Shown one piece after another: positions 16,506-24,187 of a stretch of 31,385 nucleotides of DNA (position 1 is the first letter of the stretch; each line of letters opens with the position of its first letter). This DNA comes from CAWHPS01 sp963831235 (lineage in GTDB: Bacteria; Fibrobacterota; OXYB2-FULL-49-7; JAEUSG01). A program made the position numbers and the translations under genes. The notes below the pieces were generated by a model, which had not been told where the DNA came from, made no database searches, and was given only the letters and a program-made list of their open reading frames with translations. The stretch is taken from positions 1 through 31,385 of the forward strand of contig CAWHPS010000040.1 in the NCBI GenBank assembly GCA_963831235.1, read 5' to 3'.

Positions 16506-17416
16506 TTATTTTTTATCCAGTCAATAAGAACACCGAAACGAAGACCTTCATCTGAAACTGTGATTGTGTCAATGTTAAATAAATTGAAAAATGAATGTAT
16601 GAGGGCAAATCCAGCCACAATAAAACCAGCTCTTTTGGGATGAAGACCGGGGATGCACTTTTGTTCGTCAATTGACATATCAGACACTCTCCTAAGCCAG
16701 AAAAAAGCATCCTGCTTCTTTATAACACTGCCTGTAATTTTAGCTGGATCGTACTTTTCCAGCCCTTGGATCATGGCTGCTGCTGTTGTGAATGTACCGG
16801 CCACACCGATAACCTGGGCTATTTCATTGTCAAAGCCTTTTAATTGCAGTTTATATGTTTCATCAAGAAAGGACTCAAGATTTGTTAATTCATCCGATAC
16901 CACCGGAAACCTGGTTAGAAATCGTTCCGTAAGTTTTATAACACCGAGAGGAAGACTTATTAATCGGGAAATGTTTTTTCCTTTTCCCAGCACAAACTCC
17001 ACGCTCCCGCCGCCAATATCTATAACAACCGCTTTACTTATTCCTGGAAATGCATTCGTACCGGCCAAATAGACTAATTCTGCTTCTTCATCACCAGAAA
17101 GAACCTTAATTGAAAAACCCGTTGATTTTTCGATCTGGTCTTTAACCTTTGAGGCATTTGAGGCATCACGCAACACTGCTGTGGCGGTCATTATTACTTT
17201 GTCCGAAGACAGGTTTTTAATAATTGATTTGTATTCTTCAAGGGCCCTCAATGTTTCAGAAAGCGCTTCACTATTTATGAGACCGGTTTTTTCAATCCCT
17301 CGACCAAGCCCGACTATTCGTTGTTCCTGACTTACGATTGAATAGGTTCCATCCATAACATCAACAGTGAGAAGCAAAACAGTGTGTGTTCCAAGATCAA
17401 TTATGGATATTCGCAT
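16490..17416 (-). CDS. Ppx/GppA family phosphatase
   Basis: The 308-aa protein has the ASKHA phosphate-binding motifs of exopolyphosphatase/pppGpp phosphohydrolase: IIDLGTHTVLLLTVD at the start, TATAVLRDASN, LSGDEEAELVYLAG, VIDIGGGSVEFVLG and GVAGTFTTAAAM. It lacks the C-terminal HD domain of long Ppx proteins, so it is the short form. The expected role is hydrolysis of polyphosphate or guanosine pentaphosphate in the cytoplasm. It follows the GIY-YIG gene by 11 bp and is probably co-transcribed with it. Its start motif has THT where many members have SNT/SNS. Confidence 0.9.
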   Translation of the reverse strand: MRISIIDLGTHTVLLLTVDVMDGTYSIVSQEQRIVGLGRGIEKTGLINSEALSETLRALEEYKSIIKNLSSDKVIMTATAVLRDASNASKVKDQIEKSTGFSIKVLSGDEEAELVYLAGTNAFPGISKAVVIDIGGGSVEFVLGKGKNISRLISLPLGVIKLTERFLTRFPVVSDELTNLESFLDETYKLQLKGFDNEIAQVIGVAGTFTTAAAMIQGLEKYDPAKITGSVIKKQDAFFWLRRVSDMSIDEQKCIPGLHPKRAGFIVAGFALIHSFFNLFNIDTITVSDEGLRFGVLIDWIKNNQPKR

Positions 17417-17427
17417 GACAGGTCAGG

Positions 17428-17787
17428 TTAGTTATAACCTTTTTCATTGTATGGTTGAAGTTTTTCCAGCCACATGGATTTAAGGACAGCCAAATCCTCC
17501 GTATAATCATAGGTCAAATCTTCTTTTGGCGAAAGCTGGTCTAAAATCTCAAAGACAAATTGGCTTTCACCAAATTGAGTATATTCAGCCTGAAGGGTTT
17601 TATTCATGTGAGATCCGAAATCGAGTTGCATCTTGTTGCTATTTTGTGACCCCTTAAGATTTTTACTGCTTCCCACGAATATCTTCCCGTTTGTCAGGTT
17701 TCTTATCTGGTAAATCCCCATTGGCTGGATGGTTTGCTTGTATTGTTTGATAATCTCTTTCCTGTTAACCATAGGATTGTGTTCCAT
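17428..17787 (-). CDS. GIY-YIG nuclease-fold small protein
   Basis: The N-terminal half carries a GIY-YIG-like core: MGIYQIRNLTNGKIFVGSSKNL, split as GIYQI and IFVGSS, so the second half is FVG rather than YIG. FGSHMNKTLQAEY and a Glu/Asp-rich C-terminus follow. At 119 aa it is a stand-alone domain, as in a small family of predicted nucleases without known substrates. Met6 (17772) is an alternative start. It heads a two-gene unit with the Ppx/GppA gene and is divergent from the exporter operon, with a 130-150 bp shared control region between. Confidence 0.75.
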   Translation of the reverse strand: MEHNPMVNRKEIIKQYKQTIQPMGIYQIRNLTNGKIFVGSSKNLKGSQNSNKMQLDFGSHMNKTLQAEYTQFGESQFVFEILDQLSPKEDLTYDYTEDLAVLKSMWLEKLQPYNEKGYN

Positions 17788-17851
17788 TATATTTTGAATA
17801 AAGAAGCAATCATAAGATAATTGTCCTTTTAAAACATCAGCAACATGATTC

Positions 17852-17880
17852 TTGACTTCCAGTTTATTTTACGCTATATA
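17852..17880 (+). promoter_or_regulatory. Sigma-70-type promoter for exporter operon
   Basis: TTGACT (17852-17857) and TATATA (17875-17880) are 17 bp apart, close to consensus. The predicted start near 17887 lies about 50 bp before the adaptor gene. No operator or linked regulator gene is evident. Confidence 0.6.
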
Positions 17881-17937
17881 TACCGGTATGGTTATTGAAA
17901 ATATCTTAATAATCGAATCATGAAACATGAGGATTTT

Positions 17938-18852
17938 ATGAAATCGTATTTTAAGTTTGTTAAATATTTATCTGTCGTTTTTGGAATTGTTTCAGGTCTG
18001 CACTGCAACTCGACAAACAGCAAAGGTTTCATAGGATCAGCTGTTGTTGAAACCCGAACTTATCAGATTGCAACCACTGCTCAAGGAACCATTGTTGCCT
18101 TATACAAGGATGAAGGCGATCGTGTTGCAGCAGGCGAACTTGTGGCCATTTTGGACACAGTGCCCATTATACTCAAGCTGAATGAAATCATGTCAACTTT
18201 CGCTGAACTTAATAATACGATAATGTCAAAGAAAGCGGAAATATCATCCCAGGAATCGGATGTAAACGGTGTTGACAGGGAATACAAACGAATAGCAACA
18301 CTTGTGCAGCAGGGGGTCGTCCCATCCCAGCAAAAGGATAATATTGAGACCCAATATGAATCCTCAAAACTCAGGGTCCAGTCAAACCGTTCCATGCTGT
18401 CCGGGTTACAGGCAAAATTAAATACCTTTAATGCTCAACGCGCTGTTATACTGGACCAATTATCGCGCTGTTATGTACGTTCAACTGTTTCAGGTGTCAT
18501 TTTGACTAAATATAAGAACCTTGGTGAAGTCACAGCAGCAGCCAATCCATTGTTTGAGCTTGGAAAATACGATACCATGCAGGTTGATTTCTATATAACA
18601 CAGCCCATGCTGCCGTCATTTGCTGTTGGTGCTAGTGTGCGTATCCGGGTTGATAATGAGGTGCCTGGACAAAAAGATAAACAGATTTTTCTGCCCGCTG
18701 TTATTACATGGATAAGTAATGACGCTGAATTTTCCCCTAAAAACATTCAGACCAGGGAAAGCCGGAATGAACTTGTCTTTAAAATCCGCGCAATGGCGCC
18801 AAATCAAAACAATCTGTTGAAGCGCGGCCTTCCTGTTGAAATCTGGAGATGA
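17938..18852 (+). CDS. Periplasmic adaptor (HlyD/YbhG-like), probable lipoprotein
   Basis: The N-terminal signal ends in VSGLHC, a lipobox-like site. A lipoyl/barrel-sandwich half motif (GTIVALYKDEGDRVAAGELVA) leads into a long alpha-helical hairpin with coiled-coil spacing (about residues 80-170), then the second sandwich half (SRCYVRSTVSGVIL) and a beta domain ending WR. This is the membrane fusion protein of a tripartite exporter. GAGG just before ATG 17938 favours that start; ATG 17920 would add six residues. The next gene, the first ATPase, begins 12 bp downstream. Confidence 0.87.
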   Translation: MKSYFKFVKYLSVVFGIVSGLHCNSTNSKGFIGSAVVETRTYQIATTAQGTIVALYKDEGDRVAAGELVAILDTVPIILKLNEIMSTFAELNNTIMSKKAEISSQESDVNGVDREYKRIATLVQQGVVPSQQKDNIETQYESSKLRVQSNRSMLSGLQAKLNTFNAQRAVILDQLSRCYVRSTVSGVILTKYKNLGEVTAAANPLFELGKYDTMQVDFYITQPMLPSFAVGASVRIRVDNEVPGQKDKQIFLPAVITWISNDAEFSPKNIQTRESRNELVFKIRAMAPNQNNLLKRGLPVEIWR

Positions 18853-18864
18853 CACACATCAAGT

Positions 18865-19794
18865 ATGGAATATGCTCTTTCTGTTTCTGATTTGCATAAA
18901 AATTATTCGGGCGAGAAAGCATTATCCGGTATTTCATTTTCAGTTCCGCATGGCTGTTTATTCGGCATTATTGGGGCTGACGGTGCAGGCAAATCCACAC
19001 TTATACGTATATGCACAACCCTTGTAACGCCTGACAATGGCAAAGCACTTGTTTTAGGGTTTGATGTTTCATCTGATTTTCAGAAGATCCGGCAATCCAT
19101 TGGTTATATGCCCCAGAAATTCTCGTTATATCAGGACTTGAGTGTTGCCGAGAACATGAGGTTTTTCGCAGACCTTTTTGGCGTAAGCCCTATAGAACGA
19201 GATGAACGGATGAAACGGCTATTGGAATTTTCAAACTTAAGCCGATTTCAGGATCGCAGCGCGGGCAATTTGTCTGGAGGCATGAAGCAGAAACTTGCCT
19301 TGTCATGCACACTTATCCATACTCCAAAGATTCTGTTTCTCGACGAGCCAACAACCGGCGTTGATCCAATATCGAGAAAGGAATTCTGGACAATACTCAG
19401 TGAACTGCGCAACCAGGGTATTACGATAGTTGTTTCAACCCCCTACATGGACGAGGCCCATCTATGCGATGAACTGCTTTTTCTTCATCATGGCAAGGCT
19501 GTTCGCAATGGGAAACCGCTTGTCTTGCTGGACAAATACCCATATTATTTGTTTAAAATCACAAGTTCAATGGAAACGCTTACAATAGCACAAAACATTA
19601 AGCTTCCCGATGGAATACGATTGATGTACCCTGAGGGAGGCAGTATTCATGTTGCCGTGACAAATGAAATGGACGAAAATGAGCTATTGGCTAATATAAG
19701 GACATTGCTCCCAAAGGCGGAAACAGCACAAAGATACAAACCCAAAATTGAAGATTTGTTTATTTATTTGTTAAGTGAGGAAGAGATAAAATAA
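18865..19794 (+). CDS. ABC exporter ATP-binding protein 1 (YbhF N-half-like)
   Basis: The ATPase motifs are Walker A GADGAGKST, Q-loop MPQKFSLY, an intact signature LSGGMKQKL, and Walker B LFLDEPTTGVDP. The H-loop is STPYMDEA, so the switch His is Pro. About 80 residues follow the ATPase core. It corresponds to the N-terminal half of E. coli YbhF, which there is fused to the second half; here the halves are separate genes 7 bp apart. It supplies the good signature for the site formed with Walker A of ATPase 2. The exported substrate is unknown; YbhFSR homologues are linked to drug or cation export. Confidence 0.9.
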   Translation: MEYALSVSDLHKNYSGEKALSGISFSVPHGCLFGIIGADGAGKSTLIRICTTLVTPDNGKALVLGFDVSSDFQKIRQSIGYMPQKFSLYQDLSVAENMRFFADLFGVSPIERDERMKRLLEFSNLSRFQDRSAGNLSGGMKQKLALSCTLIHTPKILFLDEPTTGVDPISRKEFWTILSELRNQGITIVVSTPYMDEAHLCDELLFLHHGKAVRNGKPLVLLDKYPYYLFKITSSMETLTIAQNIKLPDGIRLMYPEGGSIHVAVTNEMDENELLANIRTLLPKAETAQRYKPKIEDLFIYLLSEEEIK

Positions 19795-19801
19795 ATCGTT
19801 T

Positions 19802-20533
19802 ATGGACTACAGCATTCAAACAAATAATCTCACTAAAACATTCAGCAACTATACTGCTGTTGACCATATAAACGTCAACATCATAAAAGGCGAAATATTC
19901 GGGTTTCTCGGTGCGAACGGCGCGGGAAAAACAACCGCCATCCGCATGCTCTGCGGCTTATTGACTCCGACAAGCGGAGAAGGCCATGTAGCGGGCTTTG
20001 ACATAATGAAAGAGACCGCCAAAATCCGCTCCCGAATAGGGTATATGTCCCAAAAGTTTTGTCTTTATCCGGATATGACGGTCATTAACAATTTAAAACT
20101 ATTCGGCGGATTGTATGGTCTTGATCGAGTAAAACTGGATAGCCGGATCGAAGAAATCTCGGATTTCCTTGGGTTACAAGGTCTTTTCGCAAGAGTTACC
20201 GGTGATCTTCCCTGGGGCTGGCAGCAAAGGCTTAGCCTTGCATGTGCGAATCTGCATAATCCCGAGATTCTTTTCCTGGACGAACCAACCGGTTCCGTTG
20301 ATCCTGTGAGCCGAAGGAATTTCTGGGACTTAATTCAATCGCTATCTTCAGGCGGCACAACAATTTTTGTTACAACCCACCACATGGATGAGGCGGAATA
20401 TTGCCATAGAATTTCAATCATGATTTCAGGCAGAATAGCGGCAATTGACACGCCACGGCAATTAAAAACCAAAAACAATTGCGACACATTGCTTGAAGCA
20501 TTCATTAAGATTGTTGAAGGTGGCGCATCATGA
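19802..20533 (+). CDS. ABC exporter ATP-binding protein 2 (YbhF C-half-like)
   Basis: This partner ATPase has Walker A GANGAGKTT, Q-loop MSQKFCLY, Walker B LFLDEPTGSVDP and an intact H-loop TTHHMDEAE. Its signature is LPWGWQQRL instead of LSGGQ-type, like the C-terminal half of YbhF. The protein is 243 aa, just the ATPase domain. Its stop overlaps the first permease start as ATGA (20530-20533). Together with ATPase 1 it should form a heterodimer with one canonical and one degenerate ATP site. Confidence 0.9.
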   Translation: MDYSIQTNNLTKTFSNYTAVDHINVNIIKGEIFGFLGANGAGKTTAIRMLCGLLTPTSGEGHVAGFDIMKETAKIRSRIGYMSQKFCLYPDMTVINNLKLFGGLYGLDRVKLDSRIEEISDFLGLQGLFARVTGDLPWGWQQRLSLACANLHNPEILFLDEPTGSVDPVSRRNFWDLIQSLSSGGTTIFVTTHHMDEAEYCHRISIMISGRIAAIDTPRQLKTKNNCDTLLEAFIKIVEGGAS

Positions 20534-21636
20534 ACCCCCGTATCCAGGCTTTAATTAAAAAAGAAATATGGCACATTTTAAGAGATTGGCAAACGCTTAT
20601 AATTGTTTTGGCCATGCCAATAATCATGATGTTTCTATATGGATATGCACTGGATGTGAATATTAAAGATGTTGATGTAATGGTTGAAGACCCTTCTTCA
20701 TCACCTGAAAGTGCCGAACTAATCAGGGCCATAGACAACAGTAGCCTTTTCAAAGTTGCAGGTGTTTTAAAGTGTGCAGCCGTACCTGGTGATGTGTTTA
20801 AAAAATATCATATCAAGGCCATGTTCAGATTTCCCCCCTCTTTTGCAGCGGACTTGCACAGGTCTTTGCATCCCGCATCCATTCAAGTTCTTATTGACGG
20901 ATCAGACCAAAATCTCGGAAATATCCTGCGAAATACCGTAGAACCATTTCTACAAAAAACCATCCTCGAAATACTGCATGTTCCTGTTCCATCTACAATC
21001 ACAGTCCATCAGGCTATTCTTTACAATCCAGAACAGAAGAGCGCAAAATATTTTGTGCCAGGCCTTATGGTTATTATTCTCATGATGATTTCAGCAATGT
21101 TGACATCACTTACCATTACCCGGGAAAAAGAACTCGGCACTCTGGAGCAGATGCTCGTCTCACCAGTCAGGGCCCACGAAATAATGATTGGCAAAATCGC
21201 ACCTTATCTTCTGCTTGCTGCTTTGGACGGCCTTTTGATACTTCTTGTGGGCTATTTTATCTTTGACGTTGCAGTTAATGGAAGCCTTCTGCTTCTTGGC
21301 ATGGCGAGCCTTATTTATATCTTTGCTGCACTCTCTTTGGGGCTTCTTATAAGCACTGTTGCAAAAAAGCAAGTCCATGCCATGCTTATAGTCCTGCCGG
21401 CAACCGTGATGCCGACCGTACTTTTATCGGGATTCATATTCCCGCTTAAAAGCATACCGCTTGCATTACAGGTGATCGCTCATATCATTCCAGCAACATA
21501 CTTTTTGAAAATCATCCGCGGCATAATTCTTAAAGGGGTAGGTCTTGCTGAGCTTTGGCAGCCAATGCTTATCTTAAGCGGAATTGGCCTGTTTCTCTTG
21601 ATTGTTTCAATTAAAAAGTTCAAGGTGAAGCAATGA
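20530..21636 (+). CDS. ABC-2 type permease (YbhS-like)
   Basis: The 368-aa protein has one N-terminal helix (IIVLAMPIIMMFLYGYALD), a periplasmic domain of about 140 residues, then five C-terminal helices beginning with FVPGLMVIILMMISAMLTSL. The cytoplasmic-loop motif TREKELGTLEQMLVSPV is typical of ABC-2 export permeases. It pairs with the next permease, with which it overlaps by 4 bp (ATGA). Confidence 0.92.
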   Translation: MNPRIQALIKKEIWHILRDWQTLIIVLAMPIIMMFLYGYALDVNIKDVDVMVEDPSSSPESAELIRAIDNSSLFKVAGVLKCAAVPGDVFKKYHIKAMFRFPPSFAADLHRSLHPASIQVLIDGSDQNLGNILRNTVEPFLQKTILEILHVPVPSTITVHQAILYNPEQKSAKYFVPGLMVIILMMISAMLTSLTITREKELGTLEQMLVSPVRAHEIMIGKIAPYLLLAALDGLLILLVGYFIFDVAVNGSLLLLGMASLIYIFAALSLGLLISTVAKKQVHAMLIVLPATVMPTVLLSGFIFPLKSIPLALQVIAHIIPATYFLKIIRGIILKGVGLAELWQPMLILSGIGLFLLIVSIKKFKVKQ

Positions 21637-22760
21637 ATTTTCTACGTCTTATGATATGGAAGGAATTTACGCAGATACGTTCAGACCCCATGATTGTCCG
21701 TCTGATTTTCATTCCTGTTATTATACAGATGTTTGTATTGGGATATGCCATAACAACAGAAGTTAAAAATACCGACATTACAATCCTGGATAGGAGCAAT
21801 ACTCCAAAGAGCGTTTCCATGGTGCAGGATATTCTTCATAATCCTCTTTTCAATTTTACCGGTTATGCAAAATCCGAATCCGATGCCAGGGAAAGACTTG
21901 ATCGCGGTATGTCCAAGCTTGCCCTCATTATCCCTGAAGGCTTTGCCCGCGATCTTACTCTGCCCGGAGGAGCTTCAGTGGAATTGCTTGTTGACGGGCA
22001 GGATGCGAATTCATCCACAATATCAAGCGGTTATATGAACTCAATTATTTCCGGATGGAGCGTTTCATATCTTAAGGACATGCTGGCCGCCAAAGGACTC
22101 AGGATACAAAACCTTCTTCCCATAGAGGTCCATCCGATCATACTTTACAACCCTCTATTGAAGTCAACATGGTATATGGTTCCTGCGCTTGCGGTTGTGC
22201 TTGTTACAATGATTACATCCCTTTTAACCGGTTTTTCAATTGTAAAGGAAAAGGAATCCGGCACATTGGAACAGCTTATGGTAACTCCGGTCAGTCCTTT
22301 ACACGTTGTTTTGGGAAAAATAGTCCCCTATATATTCATCGGACTATTCGAGCTTTGTGCGGTGCTTGCTGGTGCTACGCTTTGGTTCGGCGTTCCATTC
22401 AAGGGGAATTTTATTGTGCTTTTATTTTTCGGGCTTATTTACATGTCATCATCGCTTGGCATCGGCATTCTCGTGTCCACTATTGCAAGAAACGCGCAGC
22501 AGGTCCTTTTTATGCTCTGGTTCATCCTTATATTCTTTCTTTTCCTGTCAGGATTTTTCCTTGCCATTGAAAATATGCCTCTCTGGGTCCAGCAGCTCAC
22601 CCTTATCAACCCTTTGCGCTATTTCATGTTTATCCTGCGGGAAATGTTTTTAAAGGGAAGCGGCTTCCCGGAATTATGGGAACAGGGACTTGCAATGCTT
22701 GGGATAGGCGGTTTTGTATTTGGAGCGGCCTTGCTTTTGTTTCACAGGAAGGTTTCGTAA
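21633..22760 (+). CDS. ABC-2 type permease (YbhR-like)
   Basis: The 375-aa paralogue of the preceding permease has the same layout: an N-terminal helix (IIQMFVLGYAITTE), a large periplasmic domain with ELLVDGQDANSSTI, and C-terminal helices after WYMVPALAVVLVTMITSL. VKEKESGTLEQLMVTPVSP is the conserved loop. It is the last gene of the exporter operon. A GC-rich hairpin of the RAYT element starts 17 bp beyond its stop and may act as a transcript end. Confidence 0.92.
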   Translation: MNFLRLMIWKEFTQIRSDPMIVRLIFIPVIIQMFVLGYAITTEVKNTDITILDRSNTPKSVSMVQDILHNPLFNFTGYAKSESDARERLDRGMSKLALIIPEGFARDLTLPGGASVELLVDGQDANSSTISSGYMNSIISGWSVSYLKDMLAAKGLRIQNLLPIEVHPIILYNPLLKSTWYMVPALAVVLVTMITSLLTGFSIVKEKESGTLEQLMVTPVSPLHVVLGKIVPYIFIGLFELCAVLAGATLWFGVPFKGNFIVLLFFGLIYMSSSLGIGILVSTIARNAQQVLFMLWFILIFFLFLSGFFLAIENMPLWVQQLTLINPLRYFMFILREMFLKGSGFPELWEQGLAMLGIGGFVFGAALLLFHRKVS

Positions 22761-22776
22761 GCCATGGAAAGTAAAT

Positions 22777-22850
22777 CCCGCCGCACGGAGGCGGCGGGAC
22801 TGTATTGTGTTTTGTTATATTATTCCCCGAGCCAGAGACGGCTCGGGGAA
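22777..22850 (+). repeat. Left double-hairpin end of RAYT element
   Basis: The outer hairpin (loop ACGGAG) and inner hairpin (loop AGAGAC) are separated by about 24 bp of T-rich DNA. The inner hairpin ends 6 bp before the transposase ATG, and its GGGG could serve as the ribosome site. Confidence 0.85.
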
Positions 22851-22856
22851 TTTATA

Positions 22857-23315
22857 ATGCAACACTTGACCATTAGCGCATATGATATTCATTCGCCATT
22901 CACAAGACCGGAATTGGCCTTATTATGCTGTAATAGTCTATGGGACTGCCATAAAAAGAAACGTATTTTCATACAGGCTTTTTGTCTTATGCCAGACCAT
23001 CTCCATATTTGCCTGGACGATTCAAGAGAGACTGTCGAGTTTTTTACTGAACGATGGAAATCGTATACCACTCATGCAGCATGGAAACTGGGTTGGGCAG
23101 GTAAACTGTGGCAACCCAATAAGTATCCTCATTATTTAAATAATGAGAAAGCGATTCAAGATGTGATTCAATATATCCTCAGAAATCCGGAAGAATCCGG
23201 AATAGTTTGCCCTTGGAAAAAGTATCTTTATTGGGCGGAACCTCCGTATGGTAAGATGGGGTGGAGCGGGGCCGTCTCTGGCCCCGCAATTCTCCACCAA
23301 TCCCCCATAAAATAA
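22857..23315 (+). CDS. REP-associated tyrosine transposase (Y1, RAYT family)
   Basis: The HUH motif is H48-L-H50 in CLMPDHLHICL, and the catalytic Tyr is Y106 in VIQYILRNPEESGIV, the usual RAYT pattern. ATG 22857 gives 152 aa; the frame is open back to 22764 through the left hairpins, but those residues are repeat-encoded and unlikely to be translated. The last 18 or so residues (after YGKMGWSG) are encoded by the right inner hairpin, so the C-terminus and the DNA end overlap. RAYTs nick and join single-stranded REP hairpins. The flanking hairpins are presumably its substrates, and so probably is the REPIN-like copy at 11311. Confidence 0.88.
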   Translation: MQHLTISAYDIHSPFTRPELALLCCNSLWDCHKKKRIFIQAFCLMPDHLHICLDDSRETVEFFTERWKSYTTHAAWKLGWAGKLWQPNKYPHYLNNEKAIQDVIQYILRNPEESGIVCPWKKYLYWAEPPYGKMGWSGAVSGPAILHQSPIK

Positions 23316-23351
23316 TCCACAAATTCAGTCCCGCCGCCTCCGTGCGGCGGG
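23266..23351 (-). repeat. Right double-hairpin end of RAYT element
   Basis: This is the inverted copy of the left end. The inner hairpin has loop GTCTCT with arms GCGGGGCC and GGCCCCGC, further extended by GGTGGAG and CTCCACC outside it. The outer hairpin at 23330-23351 has loop CTCCGT. The two are separated by about 42 bp, longer than the left spacer. Confidence 0.85.
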
Positions 23352-23368
23352 TTTGTATCGAATGCATA

Positions 23369-24037
23369 ATGAGCCATTATGAATCATTACCTGTAAATAA
23401 ACTTCTCAGGTTTCTTGAAACAGGCGAAATACAAAAGCTTGGGATGAATACAGTTATCCATTCGGATGTTAGGATTATAGCAGCAACCAGCAGGAATTTG
23501 GAGCAGTTTGTTGCATCTGGAAAATTCAGACAAGATTTACTTTATAGATTGAATGTGGTCACAATTGAAATGCCGTCTTTAAGGACTATTCCAGAAGACA
23601 TTCCCCTACTTTTTACCCATTTTGTCAATCACTACTCAAAAGAAATGAAACGCGCCAAACCCCAGATTGAACCTGTGATATTTGAACATTTACAGGCTTA
23701 TTCATGGCCGGGAAATGTGCGTGAACTCCGAAATATTGCTGAACGCTGCCTGATTACCGGAAGTGAAATTTTATCTCACAGTGATTTGCCTGATATAATT
23801 CGATCTTCCTCAAAGATGGTGGCAACTCAGACAGTAACATCCGAGTTTGAAATAAAACCTCTGAAGTCATTCAGGGAGAGTGCGGAAAAAGAATATCTTG
23901 AAAATGTATTGAATCATTTTAAAGGCAATGTCTCGGAAGCTGCACGACACTTGCAGATTGATAGAGTAAGTCTGCACAATAAAATCAGAAATTATGGCCT
24001 TGAAATGGGCCGCACAATCAAAAAGCCTGTTACATAA
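23369..24037 (+). pseudogene. 5'-truncated NtrC-type sigma-54 activator
   Basis: The fragment starts inside the AAA+ domain at a block equivalent to LLRFLETGEIQKLG. It keeps sensor I (DVRIIAATSRNL), FRQDLLYRLNVV, the WPGNVREL region and a C-terminal Fis-type helix-turn-helix (AARHLQIDRVSLHNKI). The Walker A, GAFTGA loop, Walker B and any receiver domain are absent, so it cannot be a working ATPase activator. Homology begins just after the RAYT element's right end (23351), and the 5' part is nowhere in the window. The frame runs on upstream through the hairpins, but that part is not homologous. A DNA-binding remnant could still be made from ATG 23369. Confidence 0.8.
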
Positions 24038-24080
24038 ACCCCAGGTATCTGTAATATGCTTTGTCTCAAACACCTGGGGT
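24038..24080 (+). terminator. Inverted repeat after NtrC fragment, possible terminator
   Basis: ACCCCAGGT (24038-24046) pairs with ACCTGGGGT (24072-24080) across a 25-nt loop right after the stop codon. There is no clear T-run, so termination is only possible. The 13-mer TGTCTCAAACACC occurs at 24062 and again at 24096. Confidence 0.35.
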
Positions 24081-24187
24081 GTTTATGACAAAGTATGTCT
24101 CAAACACCCCCCATATTTAATACAATATGTTTGATATTTTAGGTATAATATATTATATTTAAACACGATATAGGGTTTAAGTAAAAA

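Larger units (their letters stand above)
22777..23351 (+). mobile_element. RAYT element with double-hairpin ends (family A, autonomous)
   Basis: The element is bounded by two inverted copies of a double-hairpin unit. At the left, the outer hairpin (22777-22798) has arms CCCGCCGC and GCGGCGGG around ACGGAG; the inner (22823-22850) has arms around GAGCC and GGCTC with loop AGAGAC. At the right, the inner hairpin (23266-23287) has arms GCGGGGCC and GGCCCCGC with loop GTCTCT; the outer (23330-23351) is the exact reverse complement of the left outer hairpin. It carries one gene, a Y1 transposase. The inverted end match continues past the outer hairpin as ACTGxATT. Confidence 0.88.

Noticed and set aside
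22764..22856. Extended N-terminus for the RAYT transposase
   Set aside because: The added residues are encoded by the outer and inner hairpins and do not resemble RAYT sequence; ATG 22857 follows a GGGG and begins the homologous part.
24062..24108. 13-bp direct repeat TGTCTCAAACACC as a target duplication or CRISPR-like unit
   Set aside because: Only two copies, 21 bp between them, and no element lies between; probably chance or part of the hairpin region.
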